Below are positions 1 through 6,520 of a stretch of DNA of 12,168 nucleotides, in pieces. The position numbers were made by a program, and so were the translations under genes. The DNA lies in contig CAKTNU010000031.1 in assembly GCA_934589325.1 (NCBI GenBank), positions 1-12,168 of the forward strand, written 5' to 3'. Below the pieces are notes generated by a model, which worked only from the letters and a program-made list of their open reading frames with translations, did no database searches and was not told the DNA's origin. This stretch comes from an uncultured Oscillospiraceae bacterium (GTDB lineage: Bacteria > Bacillota_A > Clostridia > Oscillospirales > Oscillospiraceae). The stretch's first letter is position 1. Every line of letters begins with the position of its first letter.

Positions 1-556
1 CTCCGGCCAGAAGACCGCCACCGCCCGCCGGGGCGATGACTATATCCACACTCGGCAGATCGCCTAGTATTTCAAGGCCGAGAGTGCCCTGACCGGCGAT
101 GACCTCAATGTCGTTATACGGATGCAGGAAGGTTGCCCCCTCTTCCTCGCATATCTCGCAGGCGCGCTTGTACGCATCGTCATAGCAGTCCCCTGCGAGG
201 ACGACCCTTGCGCCGTAGTTCTCCGTCGCCTGTACCTTTGCGATGGGCGCGGCCTTGGGCATAACTATCGTGGCCGGGATACCGAATTTTCTTGCCGCGC
301 AGGCGACGCCCTGCGCATGGTTCCCGGCGGATGAGGCAACGACCGCCTGAAGCCCGCCGCGTTCCATAAGCGCGGCGATCTTATTGCTCGCGCCGCGTAT
401 TTTAAATGAGCCGGTCTTCTGGCGATTCTCACATTTCAGGTAGATATCGCCGCCGGTCATGGCGGAAAAAGTTGCGGAATGGTCAAGCTCCGTGTGGTGC
501 AGGATTGGCTTCAGCCGCTCTGCCGCAAGCTCGAAATCTTTCAGTTCGATGTTCAT
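1..556 (-). CDS. ilvA: Threonine ammonia-lyase (threonine dehydratase), N-terminal part, cut by window edge
   Basis: PLP-dependent enzyme of fold type II that deaminates L-threonine to 2-oxobutanoate and ammonia, in the cytoplasm. About 185 codons are visible, starting MNIELKDFELAAERLKPIL; the rest lies left of position 1. KTGSFKIRGA at residues 47-56 holds the expected Schiff-base lysine (K52). SSAGNHAQGVA follows at about 75-85, and the glycine-rich loop GGGGLLAG that grips the PLP phosphate lies at the window edge. The start is ATG at 556-554, with GGGAGG (570-565) 8 bases upstream and a good promoter further up. The C-terminus is not visible, so it cannot be told whether an ACT regulatory domain (biosynthetic IlvA) is present or absent (catabolic TdcB-like). 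Serine dehydratase or serine racemase activity of the same fold is possible. It is divergent from the ABC genes and probably unrelated to them. Confidence 0.9.
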   Translation of the reverse strand, partial: MNIELKDFELAAERLKPILHHTELDHSATFSAMTGGDIYLKCENRQKTGSFKIRGASNKIAALMERGGLQAVVASSAGNHAQGVACAARKFGIPATIVMPKAAPIAKVQATENYGARVVLAGDCYDDAYKRACEICEEEGATFLHPYNDIEVIAGQGTLGLEILGDLPSVDIVIAPAGGGGLLAG

Positions 557-586
557 GCACAATGCCTCCCGATATCGGTTTTGTAC

Positions 587-615
587 ATTATAGTACTTTA
601 CGGCGCTAAAGGCAA
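587..615 (-). promoter_or_regulatory. Promoter of the threonine ammonia-lyase gene
   Basis: On the minus strand there is TTGCCT (615-610), a 17-base spacer, and a perfect TATAAT (592-587). The -10 lies about 30 bases above the start codon, giving a short leader. Its -35 is only 24 bases from the -35 of the oppositely directed ABC promoter, so the two promoters sit back to back without overlapping. Confidence 0.75.
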
Positions 616-639
616 TGCGCATTTTAATATTTGTTTTTA

Positions 640-668
640 TTGCCACTATTTGCGGCTTATGGTATAGT
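640..668 (+). promoter_or_regulatory. Promoter of the ABC exporter operon
   Basis: TTGCCA (640-645), a 17-base spacer and TATAGT (663-668), with an extended -10 TG at 660-661. Transcription would begin near 675, some 25 bases before the ATG at 699. This placement rules out the in-frame upstream ATG at 615 as the normal start, because it would lie upstream of the transcript. Confidence 0.75.
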
Positions 669-698
669 ATATTGTATTATATTTTTTTGAGGACATTT

Positions 699-2525
699 AT
701 GAAAACGGAAAAGGAAGAAGAGAACCACAGCAATTTCAGACTGATATGGAGTTTTCTGAAGGGCAGTAAGGCGCTGTTTGCGGTGTGCATAATTTCGGCG
801 GCGCTTATGGCGCTGGCGGACATGGTCATCCCGCAGATAATCCGCGCCGCGATAGACAACGCCATCGGCGGCGCCCCGGCGGATTACCCGGCGGCGGTCA
901 TGCGGCTTGTTGACCGCGCGGGCGGCTTCGCCTACCTCGGAGAGCACCTGTGGATAATGGCGCTGGCGATAGTCGCTGTCGCGCTCGTGAAGGCAATAAG
1001 CCAGTATCTCTTCCGCCTGACGAACTCCATGGCGGCGGAGACGATGGTCAAGACCATGCGTGACGGGCTTTTTGAGCACATCGAGCATCTGCCATTCGCG
1101 TGGCACATGAAAAACCGCACCGGCGACATCATCCAGCGCTGCACCTCGGATATAGACACGATGAAAAACTTCATCTCCGAGCAGATGACCTCGCTGCTGC
1201 GCATCGTCATCCTGCTGACCATGGCGGTCATATTCATGCTGGGCATGAACGTCAGGCTGACCTTTATCGCCCTCATCCCGGTGCCCGTGATAATATGCTA
1301 CTCGCTGCTCTATTATAAAAAGGTGGGCGAGGGCTTCCTCGACTGCGACGAGAACGAGGGCAGGCTCTCGGCCATGGCGCAGGAGAACCTGACGGGCGTT
1401 CGCGTGGTGCGCGCCTTCGGGCGCGAGCGCTACGAGCGCGACCGCTTTGAGCAGCAGAACGAGTTCTATACCTCGAAGTGGGTCAAGCTCGCCAAGGTCA
1501 TGAGCCGCTACTGGGCAAGCTCCGACGTGCTGTCCGGCACGGAGGTGCTGCTGGTGGTCGTGTTCGGCGCGGTGTTCACGCTGCGCGGCGAGATGACCGC
1601 CGGCGAATATGTCACCTTCATCGCCTATAACTCGATGATAGTCTGGCCGGTGCGCATGCTCGGCCGCATGATCTCCGAGATGAGCAAGGCCGGCGTGTCG
1701 ATAGAGCGCATCGCGTATATCATGGATTCGCCCATAGAGCAGGACAGACCGGGCGCACAGACGCCGCCGCTTGACGGCGATATCCGCTTTGACCATGTCA
1801 GCTTCGCCTACGACGGCTGCCCCGAGATACTGCACGATATCAGCTTCAGCATGCCCGCGGGCTCCGTCCTCGGCATCCTCGGCGGCACCGGCAGCGGCAA
1901 ATCTACCATGATGTTCCTGCTCGACAAGCTGTATGAGCTGCCGCCGGAGCAGGGGAGTATAAGCATCGGCGGCGTGGATATCAACGATATCAGCACCCCG
2001 TACCTGCGCGAAAATATCGGCATGGTGCTGCAGGAGCCCTTCCTGTTCTCGCGCTCGATCGCGGAGAACATTGCCATTGCGGGCGAGGAGGTCGACATGG
2101 CCGCCGTCCGCGAGGCGGCACGCGCCGCCTGCCTTGACGAGACCGTCGAGGGCTTCACCCAGGGCTACGACACCTTTGTCGGCGAGCGCGGAGTCACGCT
2201 CTCGGGCGGACAGAAGCAGCGCGCCGCCATTGCGCGCACGCTCATGCGCCGCCAGCCCATCATGATATTTGACGACTCGCTCTCCGCGGTCGACACCGAG
2301 ACCGACGCGAAGATCCGCGCTGAGCTTGAGCGGCGCTTCGGCTCCGCCAGCATCATACTGATCTCGCACAGGATAACCACGCTCTCCAAGGCCGACTGCA
2401 TCCTTGTGCTCGACAAGGGACGCATCGCCGAGCGCGGCACGCATGACGAGCTTGTAGCCGCCGGGGGCATATACCGGCGCATATACGATATCCAGACCGC
2501 GGGCGCGGAGGAGGCGGCGGAATGA
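699..2525 (+). CDS. ABC exporter half-transporter, degenerate-site subunit (YheI/LmrC/TM287-like)
   Basis: First subunit (608 aa) of a probable heterodimeric ABC exporter in the cytoplasmic membrane. The fold is a six-helix transmembrane domain (about residues 20-330) followed by a nucleotide-binding domain (about 365-600). Visible motifs are Walker A GGTGSGKST (395-403), Q-loop VLQEP, a fully canonical signature LSGGQ (501-505), Walker B ending IFDDS, D-loop LSAVD and H-loop histidine H557. The catalytic glutamate after Walker B is replaced by aspartate (D526), the hallmark of the degenerate-site subunit in heterodimeric exporters such as TM287/288. The start is ATG 699, with GAGGA at 689-693 and a promoter at 640-668. 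An in-frame ATG at 615 would add a hydrophobic 28-residue extension but lies 5' of the promoter. The gene overlaps the next by 4 bases. Substrate is unknown; drugs, peptides and lipids are all seen in the family. Confidence 0.9.
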   Translation: MKTEKEEENHSNFRLIWSFLKGSKALFAVCIISAALMALADMVIPQIIRAAIDNAIGGAPADYPAAVMRLVDRAGGFAYLGEHLWIMALAIVAVALVKAISQYLFRLTNSMAAETMVKTMRDGLFEHIEHLPFAWHMKNRTGDIIQRCTSDIDTMKNFISEQMTSLLRIVILLTMAVIFMLGMNVRLTFIALIPVPVIICYSLLYYKKVGEGFLDCDENEGRLSAMAQENLTGVRVVRAFGRERYERDRFEQQNEFYTSKWVKLAKVMSRYWASSDVLSGTEVLLVVVFGAVFTLRGEMTAGEYVTFIAYNSMIVWPVRMLGRMISEMSKAGVSIERIAYIMDSPIEQDRPGAQTPPLDGDIRFDHVSFAYDGCPEILHDISFSMPAGSVLGILGGTGSGKSTMMFLLDKLYELPPEQGSISIGGVDINDISTPYLRENIGMVLQEPFLFSRSIAENIAIAGEEVDMAAVREAARAACLDETVEGFTQGYDTFVGERGVTLSGGQKQRAAIARTLMRRQPIMIFDDSLSAVDTETDAKIRAELERRFGSASIILISHRITTLSKADCILVLDKGRIAERGTHDELVAAGGIYRRIYDIQTAGAEEAAE

Positions 2526-4330
2526 AAAAACGTGAAAAGACCGGCCTGCCCTTCTTCGGCGTCGGCAAGATAATACCCTACCTCGCAAGATACAAAAAGC
2601 AGGTGACGGCGATGCTCGTCTGCGGCCTGCTCGGAAGCGTTATCGACATCGCGCAGCCGATACTGCAGCGCTATTCGATAAATCACTTCATCGGCGGCGC
2701 GACGCTCGATACGCTGCCGTGGTTCATCGCCATATACTTCGGCACCATACTCTTCTCCTCGGGCGCGAACTATATATCCTGCACCATAGCGACCTGCATC
2801 GAGGTCTGGCTCGACCGCGACCTGCGCAACGACGCCTTCGCGCACCTGCAGACCCTGTCGTTCTCCTACTTCAACCAGAACAGCGTCGGCTATATCCACG
2901 CCCGCGTGATAAGCGACAGCTCACGCATAGGCACGCTGTTTTCCTGGTCGCTCATTGACGGCGTGTGGCAGATGACCTACCTCGTCGGCGCGATAGTCGT
3001 CATGCTCGTCATCAACGCCCGCCTCGCGCTCATGGTGCTGCTGATAATGCCGCTCATCGTGCTGCTGTTCTCGGTGTTCCAGAGCCGCCTTGTCCGCGTC
3101 AACCGCGAGGTGCGCGAGATAAATTCCCGCATCACCGGCAATTTCAACGAGGGCATCACCGGCGCAAAGACGATAAAGACCCTCGTCATCGAGGACAAGA
3201 TACACGACGGCTTTGTCGAGGATACCGCCGCCATGCGGAAAAAGACCGTCCGCGCCGCGCATCTGCGCGGGCTCTTCGCCTCAACTATGGGCTTTGCGTC
3301 GTCGCTGGCGCTTGCGATAGTCCTGTGGCGCGGCGGCTACATCGCCGCAAGCGAGGTCGGCACATTCTCGATGTTCATGTCCTACGCACAGGGGCTGATG
3401 GAGCCGGTGCGCTGGATAATCGACAGCATATCCGACCTCATCACCACGCAGGTCAATATCGAGCGCCTGTCGAGACTGCTGGAGACAGAGTCCGACGTCG
3501 TCGACAGCCCCGAGGTCATCGAAAAATACGGCGACTGCTTCGACCCCAAGCGCGAGAACTGGGAGCCGATAAAGGGCGACGTCGAGTTTGAGGACGTCAG
3601 CTTCAAATATCCCGACGGCGACGAGTATATCCTCGAGCACTTCAATTTAAAGATCCCATTCGGCACGAATATTGCCGTCGTCGGCGAGACCGGAGCGGGA
3701 AAGTCGACGCTCGTCAACCTGATATGCCGCTTCTATGAGCCGACATCCGGCCGCGTCCTCATCGACGGGCGCGACGCCCGCGAACGCTCACAGCTCTGGC
3801 TCCACTCGGCGATAGGCTACGTGCTGCAGACGCCGCACCTGTTCTCCGGTACCGTGCGCGAGAATCTGCTCTACGGCAGCCCGAACGCGAGCGAGGAGGA
3901 TATCCGCCGTGCGCTGGAGCTGGTCTCGGCACAGGGCGTGGTGGATAAGCTCGAAAACGGGCTTGAGACCGACGTCGGCGAGGGCGGCGACATGCTCTCC
4001 ACCGGCGAAAAGCAGCTGCTGTCCTTCGCCCGTGCTATCCTTGCCGACCCGCGCATCCTCGTGCTTGACGAGGCGACCGCCTCGGTCGATACGATAACCG
4101 AGCAGAAGATACAGTCCGCCATAGATACGATAATCCACGGCCGCACCTCCATAGTCATCGCCCACCGCCTCTCGACCGTCCGCAATGCCGACCTTATCCT
4201 CGTCGTCGACGACGGGAAGATAGTCGAGCAGGGCACCCACGCGGAGCTGATGCGCGCCCGCGGCAGCTATTACCGCCTCTATACCCGACAGTATGAGGAC
4301 GAGGCCACCAGCCGTCTCCTCGGCGAATGA
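2522..4330 (+). CDS. ABC exporter half-transporter, canonical-Walker subunit (YheH/LmrD/TM288-like)
   Basis: Second subunit (602 aa) of the heterodimeric exporter. A six-helix membrane domain (about 20-320) is followed by a nucleotide-binding domain (about 355-595). Walker A is GETGAGKST (388-396). Walker B LVLDE carries the catalytic glutamate E517, and the H-loop histidine is H548. The signature is LSTGE (492-496) instead of LSGGQ, so this subunit lends a weakened signature to the partner's Asp-bearing site, while its own Walker motifs pair with the partner's intact LSGGQ. The start ATG overlaps the upstream TGA (ATGA), with GGAGGAGG at 2507-2514. This arrangement fits translational coupling and equal stoichiometry. 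A strong terminator follows directly. Likely an exporter; its cargo cannot be inferred. Confidence 0.9.
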   Translation: MKKREKTGLPFFGVGKIIPYLARYKKQVTAMLVCGLLGSVIDIAQPILQRYSINHFIGGATLDTLPWFIAIYFGTILFSSGANYISCTIATCIEVWLDRDLRNDAFAHLQTLSFSYFNQNSVGYIHARVISDSSRIGTLFSWSLIDGVWQMTYLVGAIVVMLVINARLALMVLLIMPLIVLLFSVFQSRLVRVNREVREINSRITGNFNEGITGAKTIKTLVIEDKIHDGFVEDTAAMRKKTVRAAHLRGLFASTMGFASSLALAIVLWRGGYIAASEVGTFSMFMSYAQGLMEPVRWIIDSISDLITTQVNIERLSRLLETESDVVDSPEVIEKYGDCFDPKRENWEPIKGDVEFEDVSFKYPDGDEYILEHFNLKIPFGTNIAVVGETGAGKSTLVNLICRFYEPTSGRVLIDGRDARERSQLWLHSAIGYVLQTPHLFSGTVRENLLYGSPNASEEDIRRALELVSAQGVVDKLENGLETDVGEGGDMLSTGEKQLLSFARAILADPRILVLDEATASVDTITEQKIQSAIDTIIHGRTSIVIAHRLSTVRNADLILVVDDGKIVEQGTHAELMRARGSYYRLYTRQYEDEATSRLLGE

Positions 4331-4364
4331 CCCGCCCGCGGGGTAATCTGATATGTAAGATATA

Positions 4365-4395
4365 AAAACAGCCCGGATACCATCCGGGCTGTTTT
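4365..4395. terminator. Bidirectional intrinsic terminator after the ABC operon
   Basis: A perfect 14-bp stem (4365-4378 with 4382-4395) with a 3-base loop. The GC-rich core AGCCCGGAT/ATCCGGGCT is flanked by an A-run on one side and TTTT on the other, so it can stop transcription from either direction. It lies 35 bases after the second ABC stop codon. Confidence 0.9.
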
Positions 4396-4426
4396 GCTGT
4401 ATAAAAGCGGCAATGTCTCACTTGCG

Positions 4427-4618
4427 GCTTCCCCTTCAGGGGAAGCTGTCAGCCAACGGCTGACTGATGGGGCGCCGGGCTTATGTAACTGCCAAGGTAA
4501 AACTCTGCAAGTAGCCGAACACGCCTTGTCCACCCCCGCCGAAGGCACGGACAATGGCACTTGTCCAAGCCCGGCGCCTCCATCGGCGCTCCGCGCCACT
4601 TCCCCCTGAAGGGGGAAG
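4427..4618. repeat. Palindromic MITE-like intergenic element 1
   Basis: A nested set of inverted repeats about 192 bases long. The left end has GCTTCCCC/GGGGAAGC (4427-4434, 4439-4446) and GTCAGCC/GGCTGAC (4448-4454, 4458-4464). A central long-range pair GGCGCCGGGCTT (4471-4482) with AAGCCCGGCGCC (4567-4578) is perfect over 12 bp. The right end has GGCGC/GCGCC (4585-4597) and CTTCCCCC/GGGGGAAG (4599-4606, 4611-4618). The two ends mirror one another, so the whole unit can fold into a branched structure. No coding capacity. The general look matches dispersed intergenic repeats of gut clostridia; copy number cannot be judged here. Confidence 0.7.
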
Positions 4619-4675
4619 CAAGAGACGATTTTTTTTTACTGCGGTGCTGTCTTTTGCCTATCGGCAATAGTCCTA

Positions 4676-4843
4676 CCCTGGCGACCCCATCCCCCTTCGG
4701 GTACTGTCTCGCCGCGCCGCCGCTTCGCTACCCTAAAAGGGAAAGCGCTCCGCGACAAAGATTCAAGCGGCAGCGTCGAGTCTCCGCCCTTGGCGCCCCC
4801 TCTGTGAGAGCTGTCGGCGCAGCCGACTGAGGGGTCGCCGGGG
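4676..4843. repeat. Palindromic MITE-like intergenic element 2, diverged
   Basis: The outer ends match as inverted repeats over 13 positions with one mismatch (4676-4688 with 4831-4843; shared core GGCGACCCC/GGGGTCGCC). Inside lie GGGTA/TACCC (4699-4703, 4729-4733), a near-perfect 11-bp pair (4792-4802 with 4829-4839, one mismatch) and GTCGGC/GCCGAC (4813-4818, 4822-4827). The order 'GTC-GGC hairpin, TGA, GGGG-CGCC' resembles the left part of element 1, suggesting a diverged relative. Confidence 0.55.
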
Positions 4844-4871
4844 CAGAGAAAGTGCCAAGGCGAAAAAGACA

Positions 4872-4894
4872 GGGCAGGATCCAACTTCCTGCCC
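4872..4894. repeat. Small hairpin next to the secG terminator
   Basis: GGGCAGGA (4872-4879) and TCCTGCCC (4887-4894) form a perfect 8-bp stem with a 7-base loop. No T-run follows on either strand, so it is not a terminator in itself. It may be the edge of the repeat island or a backup structure downstream of secG. Confidence 0.45.
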
Positions 4895-4905
4895 CCACAA
4901 ACAAA

Positions 4906-4929
4906 AAACCGCCCGATACCGGGCGGTTT
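4906..4929 (-). terminator. Intrinsic terminator of secG
   Basis: AAACCGCCCG (4906-4915) and CGGGCGGTTT (4920-4929) form a 10-bp stem with a 4-base loop. Read on the minus strand it is followed by a T-rich tail, as expected for a terminator. It lies 22 bases past the secG stop codon. Confidence 0.88.
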
Positions 4930-4951
4930 AAAATCCTATTTTATCTCGAAA

Positions 4952-5188
4952 TCAGACGAAGTGGAGCACGAGCGTCAGCAGAACGAAGGCCAGCGCAAAC
5001 CACTTGGTGGCCTTTGCGAGCTTTGCGTCAAGCGTCTTTGCCTTACCCTTGGACAGGAAAGTGTCCGCGCCGCCGGAGATGGCGCCGGAGAGACCGGCAC
5101 TCTTGCCGCTCTGCATCAGCACGATGACGGTAAGCGCAAGTCCGGACAGAACCTGAAGTATAGTAAGAACGATGTTGAGAGCACCCAT
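4952..5188 (-). CDS. secG: Preprotein translocase subunit SecG
   Basis: Small (78 aa) membrane subunit of the SecYEG channel that assists SecA-driven protein export. It shows the family pattern: a first membrane helix (about residues 4-25) ending in the conserved VLMQSGKSAGL region, a glycine-rich cytoplasmic loop (about 28-50), and a second helix (about 62-78). The start is taken as ATG at 5188, with AAAGGA 9 bases upstream. An in-frame TTG at 5197 abuts that binding site and is unlikely. The gene has its own promoter and terminator and so is monocistronic here. In many Firmicutes secG is followed by the ribonuclease R gene; that link is absent. Confidence 0.93.
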   Translation of the reverse strand: MGALNIVLTILQVLSGLALTVIVLMQSGKSAGLSGAISGGADTFLSKGKAKTLDAKLAKATKWFALAFVLLTLVLHFV

Positions 5189-5239
5189 TATATTCAATCC
5201 TTTCGACGTTGTTCTCTGTCAGAAAATTATAGCTTAATG

Positions 5240-5268
5240 AGTATAACACAGGCTCCCGCACAATTCAA
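5240..5268 (-). promoter_or_regulatory. Promoter of secG
   Basis: On the minus strand: TTGAAT (5268-5263), a 17-base spacer and TATACT (5245-5240), with an extended -10 TG one base upstream. The leader would be about 45 bases. A second TATAAT (5231-5226) nearby has no matching -35. Confidence 0.7.
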
Positions 5269-5426
5269 GTACTTTTTTCGCATCCTAGACATAATTTTCA
5301 ATCATTTCGACTCCGCTCCCGCTTTACCCGCGCCGCAGCCTCGCCGATGCCGCCGGGATATTGCCCCGAAAATGAGCCAATGTCAGGCAAAACCCCGGTT
5401 CCTGACTGTTTCCGGATATTATTTGC

Positions 5427-5455
5427 TTGATTTTTGTGGAATATTGGTTTAGTAT
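5427..5455 (+). promoter_or_regulatory. Candidate promoter of the IclR-family gene
   Basis: TTGATT (5427-5432), a 17-base spacer and TAGTAT (5450-5455). Each hexamer matches the sigma-A consensus at 4 of 6 positions, so the promoter is probably moderate in strength. Transcription would start near 5462, just before a run of eight G (5469-5476). Confidence 0.45.
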
Positions 5456-5495
5456 AAAAATAATAAGCGGGGGGGGAGATCAGCCCGTCCGCGGG

Positions 5496-5504
5496 AAAAG
5501 GAGG
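5496..5504 (+). promoter_or_regulatory. Ribosome binding site that fixes the TTG start of the IclR gene
   Basis: AAAAGGAGG, a near-perfect Shine-Dalgarno sequence, ends 9 bases before TTG at 5514. No ATG or GTG lies at a suitable distance in this frame, so the TTG is the likely initiation codon. Confidence 0.75.
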
Positions 5505-5513
5505 ACAAGCGCT

Positions 5514-6278
5514 TTGGCTAACGACAAGGGCGAGATAAAGGTCAAAAGCCTGCAGAAGGCTCTGATGGTGCTCGACTGCTTTGCCGAAAAGCAGCCGCTC
5601 GGCATTACCGAGATAAGCGAAAAGCTCGGGCTGTATAAGAGCAACGTCTATGACATTCTCACTACGCTCAGCGCGATGGATTATCTCGACAAAAGCACCG
5701 AATCAAGCAAATATTACCTCGGCAAGAACATCGCAAAGCTCGGCCGCGCCGCCGCCGAGAGGTACAGCTTCCAGAACGTTGCTGCGCCGTATCTGCATCA
5801 GGCCGCAAACGAGGTGGGGGAAATAGCGTATCTCACCGTGCCCATCGGCTACCAGCTCTATTATATCGACACCGCCGTCCCCAGCGGCACGAGACCATAC
5901 GTCTCCGCCGTGCTGCGCAACAGCTACGATAAGCTCAACTGCACCAGCTCCGGCAAGGCCATGCTCTCGCATATGCCGGAGGAGTTCATAGACGAATACC
6001 TCGCCTCGCCCCTTGAAGCGATGACCGAGCACACCATAACCGACCCCGAGCGCATGCGTGCGGAGCTTGCGGAGGTGCGTATGCGCGGCTACGCGATAGA
6101 CGACGAGGAGTACGCCATCGGTCTCCGCTGCGTGGCCGTCCCGATCCTGGATCACGACGGCGCGGTGCTCGGCGCAATGAGCGTCAGCGGCCCGTCCGCA
6201 CACTTTACCGAGGGGAAAATATGCTACTTTGCTGAAAAATTAACTAAATATGTTCGTGAAATTCAAAACAAATTGTGA
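5514..6278 (+). CDS. IclR-family transcriptional regulator
   Basis: Cytoplasmic DNA-binding regulator of 254 aa, the usual IclR length. A winged helix-turn-helix (about residues 12-75) contains ITEISEKLGLYKSNVYDILTTL. It is followed by the effector-binding IclR C-terminal domain (about 90-250) with typical stretches: GTRPYVSAVL, TSSGKAML, RGYAIDDEE, GLRCVAVPI and AMSVSGPS. These place it firmly in the family, which usually senses small carboxylic or aromatic acids and binds palindromic sites as dimers or tetramers. The start is TTG 5514; frames extending upstream run through the leader and promoter. It lies directly upstream of, and in the same direction as, the MFS/oxidoreductase cluster. 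The gap between them carries an array of inverted pentamers that is its likely target. Ligand and sign of regulation (activator or repressor) are unknown. Confidence 0.92.
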   Translation: MANDKGEIKVKSLQKALMVLDCFAEKQPLGITEISEKLGLYKSNVYDILTTLSAMDYLDKSTESSKYYLGKNIAKLGRAAAERYSFQNVAAPYLHQAANEVGEIAYLTVPIGYQLYYIDTAVPSGTRPYVSAVLRNSYDKLNCTSSGKAMLSHMPEEFIDEYLASPLEAMTEHTITDPERMRAELAEVRMRGYAIDDEEYAIGLRCVAVPILDHDGAVLGAMSVSGPSAHFTEGKICYFAEKLTKYVREIQNKL

Positions 6279-6320
6279 TTTTACATAAAAAATTTATTAA
6301 TATTTTGTGTCTTATGCGAA

Positions 6321-6349
6321 TTGCAAGCAGAGTTTGTTTGTGCTAAATT
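6321..6349 (+). promoter_or_regulatory. Candidate promoter of the MFS / 2-oxoacid oxidoreductase cluster
   Basis: TTGCAA (6321-6326), a 17-base spacer and TAAATT (6344-6349), with an extended -10 TG at 6341-6342. Transcription would start near 6356, placing all three operator clusters downstream (about +33 to +203) in a long leader. A weaker alternative, TTGAGG (6431-6436) with TAAATC (6454-6459) at 17 bases, would overlap the second cluster. Confidence 0.5.
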
Positions 6350-6388
6350 TTAAATCACAGTAGTTTTTCTTTTTTTGAATATGTGCTC

Positions 6389-6413
6389 AGAACGCAGTTC
6401 TTTAATTCAGAAC
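6389..6413 (+). promoter_or_regulatory. Operator cluster A (three AGAAC/GTTCT half-sites)
   Basis: AGAAC (6389), GTTCT (6397) and AGAAC (6409). The first two form the 13-bp palindrome AGAAC-GCA-GTTCT. The last two form a 17-bp palindrome, GTTCT-7-AGAAC. This is the likely binding site of the adjacent IclR protein, by inference from position and symmetry. Confidence 0.65.
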
Positions 6414-6430
6414 AATAATGCGTAATTGCT

Positions 6431-6453
6431 TTGAGGTGCCTGCCGCGCCTCAA
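6431..6453. repeat. Hairpin between operator clusters A and B
   Basis: TTGAGGTGC (6431-6439) pairs with GCGCCTCAA (6445-6453) over 9 positions, one of them a U-G pair in RNA, around a 5-base loop. No T-run follows on either strand, so it is not a standard terminator. It also covers the -35 of the weaker alternative promoter. Confidence 0.5.
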
Positions 6454-6459
6454 TAAATC

Positions 6460-6484
6460 GTTCTGATACGCAGAACACAGTTCT
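6460..6484 (+). promoter_or_regulatory. Operator cluster B (three AGAAC/GTTCT half-sites)
   Basis: GTTCT (6460), AGAAC (6472) and GTTCT (6480). The 17-bp palindrome GTTCTGATACGCAGAAC, extended to 6 bp per arm (GTTCTG/CAGAAC), shares its second arm with AGAAC-ACA-GTTCT. The internal spacings (7 then 3) repeat those of cluster A in the opposite order. Confidence 0.7.
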
Positions 6485-6520
6485 AAAAAACCGGGAAGCC
6501 CAAAAGCTTCTCAAAAATTT

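Larger units (their letters stand above)
4331..4951. other. Gene-free island between convergent ABC operon and secG
   Basis: This 620-base stretch holds no credible coding sequence: the open frames are short, lack ribosome binding sites and cross inverted repeats. It contains, in order, the ABC operon terminator, a large palindromic element (4427-4618), a T9 tract (4629-4637), a small TTGCC/GGCAA hairpin (4654-4667), a second palindromic element (4676-4843), an 8-bp hairpin (4872-4894) and the secG terminator. Confidence 0.75.
5189..5513. other. Intergenic region between secG and the IclR regulator
   Basis: This divergent gap of 325 bases holds the secG promoter, a GC-rich middle (about 5290-5370) in which nothing was recognised, an inverted repeat GTCAGG/CCTGAC (5382-5387, 5401-5406) just upstream of the iclR promoter, and the iclR promoter, G-tract and ribosome binding site. 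The GTCAGG/CCTGAC palindrome could be an operator or a chance hairpin. Confidence 0.6.

Noticed and set aside
122..334. Short plus-strand open frames in the first 600 bases
   Set aside because: They lie opposite the threonine ammonia-lyase reading frame, which carries all the diagnostic PLP motifs.
657..2588. A 643-codon open frame on the minus strand opposite the first ABC gene
   Set aside because: It mirrors a gene with complete ABC motifs, has no recognisable domain and is rich in H/R/A/D as expected for antisense GC-rich DNA. It also lacks a ribosome binding site.
4599..4637. Hairpin CTTCCCCC/GGGGGAAG followed by a T9 run as a possible terminator
   Set aside because: The T-run begins 10 bases after the stem rather than directly at its foot, and no gene on that strand needs a stop there, as the ABC operon already ends at 4365-4395.
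4427..4843. CRISPR array
   Set aside because: The repeats are nested inverted repeats of differing length without regular spacers, and no cas genes are present.
4394..5127. Several 70-90 codon open frames on both strands in and around the repeat island
   Set aside because: They cross palindromes and terminators, have no proper ribosome binding site and show no domain; those past 4951 also overlap secG.
5211..5225. A lone GTTCT followed by AGAAA in the secG leader, resembling the operator half-sites
   Set aside because: Imperfect, isolated and in a housekeeping gene leader; not enough to call an operator for the IclR protein.
6274..6359. Inverted pair TGTGATTT (6274-6281) and AAATCACA (6352-6359) around the AT-rich segment
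   Set aside because: Only 8 bp with a 70-base gap in AT-rich DNA, and one arm covers the IclR stop codon; chance is likely.
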